NCBI GenBank assembly: GCA_947176455.1
Contig: CAMWQQ010000073.1
Location: 1 to 7,457 of the forward strand
DNA: 7,457 nt
Direction of reading: 5' to 3'
DNA from: an uncultured Odoribacter sp.
GTDB lineage: Bacteria; Bacteroidota; Bacteroidia; Bacteroidales; Marinifilaceae
Shown: in pieces, positions 1-5,159 of the stretch
Numbering within the stretch: the first letter of the stretch is position 1
Layout: every line of letters starts with the position of its first letter
Notes under the pieces: generated by a model
Seen by the model: the letters and a program-made list of their open reading frames with translations, nothing else
Told to the model about the DNA's origin: nothing
Databases searched by the model: none
Made by a program: the position numbers and the translations under genes

Positions 1-44
1 CTATTACACTGGTATGTTATTGCGTCAGATTAAATAATCAACAA
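1..44 (+). other. Leader of gene 1; possible tail of an upstream gene
   Basis: Only 44 bases precede the first gene. Frame 1 reads LLHWYVIASD and stops at TAA 31-33, 11 bases before the ATG at 45. That spacing matches the 12-15 base gaps further down, so the run may continue upstream. Frame 2 also stays open up to a TAA at 35-37 (YYTGMLLRQIK), so the frame cannot be decided. No convincing Bacteroides -7 box (TAnnTTTG) is visible. Confidence 0.25.
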
Positions 45-557
45 ATGAAAACATTTTTATCACTTATACTGATATTACTCATTCCCGCATTCTGCTTTTC
101 GCAAAAGCAGAAAATCAAGAAAGCCAATCAGGATACGGAAACTTGGCGTTATGAACTGGAAACCTTGGAAACGGGAGCTTCCGGAACCTGCCTGGTTAAA
201 GTGTGGAGCTACTCCAAGAAACCGGTAGTGGCAGTTTCCCAGGCTCGCAAGAATGCCGTGCACGGTGCCATGTTCAAAGGACTTCCGTCTCAGGGCAGAA
301 TTCCCGGCAAACGACCTTTAGTGGCAAATGCTTCGATAGAAAACGAACATGCCGATTTCTTTCAGAAATTTTTTGCCGACGGGGGGGATTTCATGCGCTA
401 CGTAGTGCTTTCTAATCATGGAGCAATACAGGCGGGAGATGTAGTGAAAATAGGCAAAGAATACAAAGTGGGCATGAACGTGACGATTAATTACAACGAT
501 TTACGCAAAGCCTTGGAAGAAGCGGGAATTGTAAAAAAATTAGGTGCTGGATTTTAA
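45..557 (+). CDS. Exported protein of unknown function, 170 aa
   Basis: I do not recognise a named family. Residues 1-19 form a signal peptide: Lys2, then a Leu/Ile-rich core, with likely cleavage before Gln20. Cys17 is preceded by Phe, so there is no lipobox. The mature part is basic at first (QKQKIKK), followed by a probable alpha/beta domain. It has a strand around GTCLVKVWSY (47-56), an Ala-spaced helix ARKNAVHGAMFKG (67-79), an aromatic stretch DFFQKFFADGGDF, and a last strand-helix unit, YKVGMNVTIN followed by LRKALEEAGI. An Ala-spaced helix plus a closing Val-rich strand is also seen in the LPP20-like proteins downstream, so this may be a distant relative; that is inference. The frame is open to the window's left edge, but ATG 45 is the start that gives the signal peptide. 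Gene 2 follows after 15 bases, so co-transcription is likely. The product should be periplasmic or secreted. Confidence 0.85.
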   Translation: MKTFLSLILILLIPAFCFSQKQKIKKANQDTETWRYELETLETGASGTCLVKVWSYSKKPVVAVSQARKNAVHGAMFKGLPSQGRIPGKRPLVANASIENEHADFFQKFFADGGDFMRYVVLSNHGAIQAGDVVKIGKEYKVGMNVTINYNDLRKALEEAGIVKKLGAGF

Positions 558-572
558 TCTAAAACGAAAGAC

Positions 573-1517
573 ATGAAGAAGACATTTATTTTATTGTTAT
601 TGATCTGTGTTGTGACTTCGGTTTTTTCTCAAGCTAAAAAACCAACCTTAATGATTGTACCAAGCGATGTGTGGTGTAACCAAAACGGTTACACCACACA
701 GTACGATAATATGGGAACACCGATGACGGTGCCCGATTATAAAAAAGCTCTCCAGACCAACCCGGACCTGTTGTTGGCAATTAGCAAAATAGGAGAAATG
801 ATGCAGGAACGGGGGTTTCCGCTGAAAGATTTGGGTAGCAGTCTGAAAAACCTGGAAACAGAAGCCGCCGAAGAAAGCGTGACGGCAATGGACCAGGGAG
901 GTATTGCAGAATCACCAGTGGATAAACTGCGAAAAGTGGCAAAAGCTGACATCTGGTTGCAATTGACGTGGAACGTAAACTCTATAGGCCCCAAAAAGTC
1001 TCTGACCTTTAATTTGCAGGGACTGGATGCCTATACCGACAAACAGATTGCGGCCTCCTCTGGCACGGGCAATCCCTCTTTTAGTGCGGAACTGGCTGTA
1101 CTTATAGAAGAAGCAATCTTGTCGCACATCGACCAGTTCAATAACCAGTTGCAGGCCTATTTTGACGACCTATTTGCCAACGGACGCGAAGTGTCACTGG
1201 AATGTAAGCGTACAAATGACTCAGATGTGAATTTTGAATCGGAATTCGATGACAATGAACTCAGTTACATCATCGAAGACTGGGTAAGCGCCAACACTCA
1301 GGAAGGACGCTTTAACACCTCAGACGTTTCAGAAAACCGGGTAAGATTTGAACAGGTTCGCATTCCGCTGTTTTTGGCAAACGGGCGAGCATTGGACACT
1401 CGCACGTGGGCACGCGGCTTGCAAAAAGAATTACGGAGTAAATACAACATCAAAGCCAAAGTTTCCACCAAAGGGCTGGGACAGGCCTATGTCATCATAG
1501 AAGGCACGGCACTTTAA
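573..1517 (+). CDS. Exported CsgG-like protein (DUF6175-type), 314 aa
   Basis: Residues 1-19 are a signal peptide, with mature Gln20; Ile precedes Cys12, so there is no lipobox. The mature protein opens with a strand KPTLMIVPSDVWC (23-35), then a helix (DLLLAISKIGEMMQERGF), then ADIWLQLTWNV (125-135) and a following strand, SLTFNLQGLDAYTDKQI. That order resembles the CsgG/TolB-N/LpoB fold, where the 'ADIWLQLTW' strand corresponds to the usual 'ad.vv.G...' strand. Length and opening motif fit what I remember of the Bacteroidetes family DUF6175, but this is unchecked. Residues from about 190 form a second alpha/beta domain with a long helix near RTWARGLQKELRSKY and a final strand AYVIIEGTA. The gene sits 15 bases after gene 1 and 12 before gene 3. 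Codons 32-43 contain a perfect 14-bp inverted repeat. I expect a periplasmic role with its neighbours; the biochemical activity is unknown. Confidence 0.9.
   Translation: MKKTFILLLLICVVTSVFSQAKKPTLMIVPSDVWCNQNGYTTQYDNMGTPMTVPDYKKALQTNPDLLLAISKIGEMMQERGFPLKDLGSSLKNLETEAAEESVTAMDQGGIAESPVDKLRKVAKADIWLQLTWNVNSIGPKKSLTFNLQGLDAYTDKQIAASSGTGNPSFSAELAVLIEEAILSHIDQFNNQLQAYFDDLFANGREVSLECKRTNDSDVNFESEFDDNELSYIIEDWVSANTQEGRFNTSDVSENRVRFEQVRIPLFLANGRALDTRTWARGLQKELRSKYNIKAKVSTKGLGQAYVIIEGTAL
668..700 (+). repeat. Perfect 14-bp inverted repeat inside gene 2
   Basis: The left arm TGTGTGGTGTAACC (668-681) and right arm GGTTACACCACACA (687-700) are exact reverse complements around a 5-base loop, AAAAC. It lies 95 bases into the coding sequence and encodes VWCNQNGYTT. 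No T-tract follows, so it is not an ordinary terminator. A 14-bp perfect match with a short loop is unlikely by chance in 7.5 kb (roughly 2 in 10,000, assuming equal base frequencies). A role in mRNA processing, pausing or protein binding is possible but unproven. Confidence 0.85.
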
Positions 1518-1529
1518 TCTCGAACGACC

Positions 1530-2522
1530 ATGAAAAAGATTTTTTTTATAATTTGGATATTTTGCGGCTTGCCATGGAACGGCATCGGGCAAAAAGTGTT
1601 GTCCTCCAAAGACATGGTTGCCATTACGCCGGCGGTTACATCTGAACTGGCATTGCCCGAATACGCCCGGAAAGCCTTATATCAGAAATTAATTCAGGTT
1701 GTTACGCAGAACGGTTTCGGAAGTACTTCCGGAGAGTTATTCCTGACTGCCAATGTAATTGTCACCGACAAGCAGGTAACTGCCACGGTTCCGGCACAGT
1801 TCGTGATAAGCCTTGAAGTGTCGTTTTATTTATTGAACCTGCAAGAAAAAGTCATTCTGGCAGAACTGGCATTGCCACTCAAAGGTATTGACAAAACTGA
1901 AAACAGAGCTATATCACAGGCTATCAATAATCTGAATCCCCGCAATCCGACAGTTCGCAATTTTATGAATCAGTGTCGCACTAAGGTAATAGATTACTAT
2001 ACCACTCGTATTCCGGCACTTTTGGCAAAAGCCCGTTCGTTGGCTGATCGGGCAGATTATGCAGAAGCCTTGGCAGTTCTTGCCGCTGTGCCTGAAAGTG
2101 TGGACGAATATCCTGCTGTTGCCGACTTGATGGTCAGCATTTATACTCAGGAAATAGACAAGAAAGCTATGACGGCTATTCAGGAAGCCAACGCCCAATT
2201 GGCCGCTCAGGATTATATTGCCGCCTTGAATGCCTTGTTGACTGTTGATGCATCGAGCACTCATTTCGACAAAGCGGTCAAGATGATAGCATCCATTAAA
2301 CAACAATTGGATGCAAAAGCCAAAGCGGAAGCTGAAGCAGAACTGGCAAAATATGAAGCGGAACTAGCAACCCGGCAGAAAGCGCACGATGATGAAGTCA
2401 TGCTTGAGAAGATGAGAATAGAAGCTGCTAAAGAGGAAGCCATTGCTCGCAGTCAATCCTCTGCGAACAGCGAAATGGTGAATAAACTTTTAGCTGCATG
2501 GTTTTTAGAACAATTCAAATAA
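1530..2522 (+). CDS. Exported protein: CsgG-like domain, TPR-like repeats, coiled coil; 330 aa
   Basis: The signal peptide covers residues 1-20, with mature Gln21. Residues 28-155 look like a CsgG/TolB-N-type alpha/beta domain. They comprise the strand DMVAITPAV, the helix YARKALYQKLIQVVTQNGF, a strand ELFLTANVIVTDKQVTATV, and the long strands QFVISLEVSFYLLNL and KVILAELALPL. Two TPR-like helical hairpins follow at about 161-190 and 211-240. They share the pattern A..LA..DY..AL..L..V. Residues about 257-310 are an Ala/Glu/Lys-rich coiled coil (for example KAEAEAELAKYEAELA), and the protein ends in a short helix, LLAAWFLEQF. Repeats and coiled coil suggest a partner-binding scaffold. It lies 12 bases after gene 2, whose N-terminal fold it seems to share, and 13 bases before gene 4. 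No lipobox or membrane segment is present, so it should be periplasmic or secreted. The family assignment is by shape only. Confidence 0.88.
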   Translation: MKKIFFIIWIFCGLPWNGIGQKVLSSKDMVAITPAVTSELALPEYARKALYQKLIQVVTQNGFGSTSGELFLTANVIVTDKQVTATVPAQFVISLEVSFYLLNLQEKVILAELALPLKGIDKTENRAISQAINNLNPRNPTVRNFMNQCRTKVIDYYTTRIPALLAKARSLADRADYAEALAVLAAVPESVDEYPAVADLMVSIYTQEIDKKAMTAIQEANAQLAAQDYIAALNALLTVDASSTHFDKAVKMIASIKQQLDAKAKAEAEAELAKYEAELATRQKAHDDEVMLEKMRIEAAKEEAIARSQSSANSEMVNKLLAAWFLEQFK

Positions 2523-2535
2523 TTCATACACGAAT

Positions 2536-3828
2536 ATGCTGAAACATTGGATAAAATTTCTAATCCTGTTCTTCATTCTTTCCATACCCTGCATGGCAAA
2601 GATCAAAGTCACACAGAAGAGCGTCAAGAAACCGCCAGTATGGGTGAATACAACTCAGACGGACTATATCATCACCTCTGCTATCGAAGGGGATATTGAA
2701 AGGGCGAAAAATGCTTGTATTGACCAGGTGCGCAAATACATCATTGATGCCGTGGCACAAAACGTGAAGTCGACCAGTGAGAACGATATCACTCAAGAGA
2801 CTGTCAACAATGAAATTACCCGTTTTCTGGACAAATACCACTATTCGTCCAAGACTCAGTCTGCTAACCTGCCCTACCTGACAGGCATATCCGCCTCCAA
2901 GATTGAAGATAGCTATTGGGAGAAAAGAGAAGATTCCGATACAAAGGAAGTGTCATTCCTTTACTGCATCAAATATCCTTTCCCTCGATTGGAATTAAAA
3001 AAGCTGGTATATGAATTTACGAAGAAAGATGCTGAAATGAATGACAAGCTCGCTTCTTTGGAGAAAGCCTACCAGCATATTCATTCTGTCGAACAAATCG
3101 GAGAGGCGATATCCGCTTTGACAGGACTTGCTGACTACTTTTTTGATGATATCCGCAAAAAAAGTGCTCAGCGATTGCAACAGAACTATCGAGAACTATA
3201 TAAGCAAATTGGTATCCGTGAAATAGCCAATGAACTCGGAGATTATGCTTTTGCGCTTGTATTGAGGGGCAAGCCTATCACAACTTCACAGCTTCCAGTT
3301 CTGAAATCAGAGACGCTGACCCAGTTAAGAGTCGAACAGAAAGATAGTATCTGGCGAGTGCGATACAACTATGAAACCTGCTCCGCTTCAGAAGAAAATT
3401 CAGGGACAATAGGCTTCCGGCTTGGTGGACATCCTTTAAATCATCGGTTTTATGTGGATGTTGAGCAAAAGAACATCCGTTTAACTCCTATGAAAGAGGT
3501 TTACCTGACCGCTACCCGGCGGGATTCGCTACTTTCCGGAATAACAGTGCGAATGAACTTGAATGTTGGTAAGGCGCAGCAACTGAAAATATATGCTATA
3601 ACCTTGGACGTTCCGGGATTGGACAAGCCATTGTTTATCGATAACTTAGGATTGAGCGTCACAGGCAGTGGTATGCAGACTTTGCAGACTATTTTCGGAG
3701 GAACTGCTATCCTGCTTAAAGCCCAGAGCTATCGGAGCAATTTTTTGAAAGGACATCTTGAGGTATTGGACGAGAAAAACAATATACATCGAGTGGATTT
3801 CTCGCTTCCTTTTAAAGCCAATTGGTAA
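2536..3828 (+). CDS. Exported LPP20/FlgT-N-like protein, 430 aa
   Basis: The signal peptide is residues 1-21 with a CMA|K cleavage site. Pro precedes Cys19, so it is not a lipoprotein. Residues 33-165 show the layout of the LPP20 family (Helicobacter LPP20, related to the FlgT N-domain): PPVWV (33-37), a YII.. strand, a helix of regularly placed small residues (ERAKNACIDQVRKYIIDAV), a polar stretch, then YWEKRE and SFLYCIKYPFPRLELKKLV, where these domains usually have 'Y.v.v...p..el'. A helical region follows (about 170-240), then a beta-rich C-terminal half of about 190 residues with no family I recognise. It is much longer than plain LPP20 proteins. It is co-directional, 13 bases after gene 3 and 25 before gene 5, which appears to carry the same N-terminal type. 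LPP20 and FlgT proteins are known in outer-membrane structures around flagella. Bacteroides lacks flagella, so any role here must differ. Function unknown. Confidence 0.88.
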   Translation: MLKHWIKFLILFFILSIPCMAKIKVTQKSVKKPPVWVNTTQTDYIITSAIEGDIERAKNACIDQVRKYIIDAVAQNVKSTSENDITQETVNNEITRFLDKYHYSSKTQSANLPYLTGISASKIEDSYWEKREDSDTKEVSFLYCIKYPFPRLELKKLVYEFTKKDAEMNDKLASLEKAYQHIHSVEQIGEAISALTGLADYFFDDIRKKSAQRLQQNYRELYKQIGIREIANELGDYAFALVLRGKPITTSQLPVLKSETLTQLRVEQKDSIWRVRYNYETCSASEENSGTIGFRLGGHPLNHRFYVDVEQKNIRLTPMKEVYLTATRRDSLLSGITVRMNLNVGKAQQLKIYAITLDVPGLDKPLFIDNLGLSVTGSGMQTLQTIFGGTAILLKAQSYRSNFLKGHLEVLDEKNNIHRVDFSLPFKANW

Positions 3829-3853
3829 AAACAACTTTATAAAAATAAATAAT

Positions 3854-4501
3854 ATGAAAACAATAAATCGAGTATTGATCAGTGTAGCATTAGTAGTATT
3901 GGCATTTACGGTTTCTAATGCGCAGTCAAGTGCCAAAACCTTGAAAAAAGACCTGAAAGCCAAAGTGGAAAAAGATTGCCGTAAAACCGCCAAACAATTG
4001 GAAAAAGAGGGTTGGAAAGTGATGCCGGGCAAATTGCCTTTGGAACGGCAGATTCAGGACAGCCGCTATGCAGAATTGGATATGGACAACAATGGTGAGA
4101 AACTTTACCTAACCGCTACCCACAAATCTATTGGTGGAAACTACTCAGCAGCCAAGAAAATTGCCGATGACCGTGCGGCATCAGAATTGGCGGAACACAT
4201 CAGTAAAACAATTTCAGAAATGATAAAAGGAAAGTTGTCTAGCACGGACTACGGAGACGGTGACATTGAAACCATCGATGAATTCATTTCAGCCAATAAG
4301 AACCTAGTTTCCGTTTCCTTGGAAAGCGTATTCCCCGTTTTGGAAATCTACCGTGAAAAAGACAATAAAGTGGAAGTACAGGTTATGGTTAAAACCAATG
4401 CTGCCAAAGCCCTGAAAGTAGCAAAAAAAGCTTACAAGGATAAGCTTTACCAGCAATCCGCCGACTTGGCAAAGGAATTGGATGAATTGCTACCCTATTG
4501 A
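3854..4501 (+). CDS. Exported LPP20-like protein, 215 aa
   Basis: I chose ATG 3854, which gives a clean signal peptide (residues 1-24, SNA|Q cleavage). An in-frame ATG at 3758 would overlap gene 4 by 71 bases and add 32 residues with no leader. The mature N-terminus is a basic helix (KTLKKDLKAKVEKDCRKTAK). A domain follows with LYLTATHKSIGG, then a helix with Ala at regular steps (YSAAKKIADDRAASELAEHI), an acidic loop (DYGDGDIETIDEF), and a closing strand NKVEVQVMVKTN. This is the LPP20/FlgT-N pattern, also seen in gene 4. The C-terminus (AKALKVAKKAYKDKLYQQSADLAKELDELL) is TPR-like. It lies 25 bases after gene 4, behind an A/T-rich leader (ATAAAAATAAATAAT). The product is expected in the periplasm, perhaps in a complex with gene 4's product; that partnership is inference. 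Confidence 0.88.
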   Translation: MKTINRVLISVALVVLAFTVSNAQSSAKTLKKDLKAKVEKDCRKTAKQLEKEGWKVMPGKLPLERQIQDSRYAELDMDNNGEKLYLTATHKSIGGNYSAAKKIADDRAASELAEHISKTISEMIKGKLSSTDYGDGDIETIDEFISANKNLVSVSLESVFPVLEIYREKDNKVEVQVMVKTNAAKALKVAKKAYKDKLYQQSADLAKELDELLPY

Positions 4502-4566
4502 TCAAGAAACATAAACGGAGAAATCGAAAATCCAGAAAAGAGTAGAACAATTTTAATTTATTAAAT
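4502..4566 (+). other. 65-base intergenic gap, purine-rich, no clear promoter
   Basis: This is the widest gap inside the run. The first two thirds are purine-rich and the last 20 bases are A/T only or nearly so, running into ATG 4567. I see neither a TAnnTTTG box nor a terminator hairpin. Read-through from gene 5 is the simplest view, but a separate start cannot be excluded. Confidence 0.45.
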
Positions 4567-5085
4567 ATGAAAAAACTAATTTATCTGTTTGTTGCAGTGG
4601 TATTTGCTACACAGGCATTTGCTCAAAATGTGGAAGAAATCAAAAAATCGCAAGAAAGGCTGGAAAAACTTTTCAAGTTGGAAGTTCCGGCTCCCTGCGA
4701 TTTGACGAAAGTCAATCAATTGGCAAATGAATCGGAGAAGATTGTCAATGAGTTAAAAACAACAGCCACATTATTGCACAAGTATTATTACAATTTAAAT
4801 GGCAAAACAGAAGAAGGCAATGATGATGCCAATGTAGCAACTCCTTCTGTTGCAGAACTGGTCGCATTGTCGGTTTCAATAAAAAAGGAAACGGAAGCTA
4901 TCCAAAATGCCAATAAATTACTTCCGGAAGCCACCAAGGAGATGAAAACGGTTAAAAATCCGATGAAATTGAAAGCCATAAAAAAATCAATGGACTATTC
5001 ATCGGAAGTTATGGCATTGGCTGTAGAAGAAAATGCTGCCGAACTGAAATTGATTACCGAGTTAATCGAACAGGCTGGAAAATAA
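4567..5085 (+). CDS. Small exported helical protein, 172 aa, unknown function
   Basis: I do not recognise this family. Residues 1-19 are a textbook signal peptide ending AFA|Q. The mature protein reads as almost wholly helical. A first heptad-like helix (NVEEIKKSQERLEKLFKLE) leads to a PAPCDLTK turn holding the only Cys. A long helix to NLNGK follows, then a polar, acidic linker (TEEGNDDANVATPS), and two more helices rich in Lys, Glu, Ala and Leu to the C-terminus. This suggests a helical bundle or coiled-coil adaptor. It is the last gene before the hairpin at 5096-5123 and shares direction, export signal and composition with genes 1-5, so it probably belongs to the same transcript and process. 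A 65-base gap leaves room for independent expression. No enzyme motif is visible. Confidence 0.85.
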   Translation: MKKLIYLFVAVVFATQAFAQNVEEIKKSQERLEKLFKLEVPAPCDLTKVNQLANESEKIVNELKTTATLLHKYYYNLNGKTEEGNDDANVATPSVAELVALSVSIKKETEAIQNANKLLPEATKEMKTVKNPMKLKAIKKSMDYSSEVMALAVEENAAELKLITELIEQAGK

Positions 5086-5095
5086 ATCGCTTAGC

Positions 5096-5136
5096 AAGTA
5101 TGGCGGGTTTACCCGCCATACTTAACTTATTTGTTT
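5096..5136 (+). terminator. Rho-independent terminator after gene 6
   Basis: AAGTATGGCGGG (5096-5107) pairs perfectly with CCCGCCATACTT (5112-5123) around the loop TTTA, giving a 12-bp stem with a GC-rich top. A T-rich but interrupted stretch (AACTTATTTGTTT) follows. It lies 10 bases after the gene 6 stop, so it closes the six-gene run. The stem is symmetrical, but no opposing gene lies to the right. Confidence 0.8.
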
Positions 5137-5159
5137 GGAATAAATGTTTTTTCATAACT

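Noticed and set aside
381..387. Run of seven G in gene 1 as a phase-variation tract
   Set aside because: Seven is short for reliable slippage and the frame is intact. The gene is not of a surface type known to switch.
1718..1731. 14-base palindrome CGGAAGTACTTCCG in gene 3
   Set aside because: A 7-bp half-site palindrome is expected about once per two windows of this size by chance, and it has no loop or regulatory context.
1914..2306. Long minus-strand open frame of 130 codons
   Set aside because: It lies wholly inside gene 3, has no leader or neighbours, and its protein has no domain-like pattern. The other minus-strand frames at 75-263, 737-1127, 2560-2841, 3646-4032, 4788-4979, 6016-6228 and 6539-6721 are likewise shadows.
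45..3828. Lipoprotein signals in genes 1, 2 and 4 (Cys in the leader)
   Set aside because: The residues before each Cys are Phe, Ile and Pro, not Gly, Ala or Ser, and ordinary cleavage sites follow a few residues later.
3758..3853. Upstream in-frame start for gene 5 (ATG 3758)
   Set aside because: It overlaps gene 4 by 71 bases and its added 32 residues are not a signal peptide, whereas ATG 3854 begins a clear one after a short A/T-rich leader.
5124..5159. Promoter for the lipoprotein gene
   Set aside because: TTTGTTTG at 5130-5137 is a partial match to TAnnTTTG, but no TTG-type -33 box lies at the right distance, because the terminator hairpin occupies that space.
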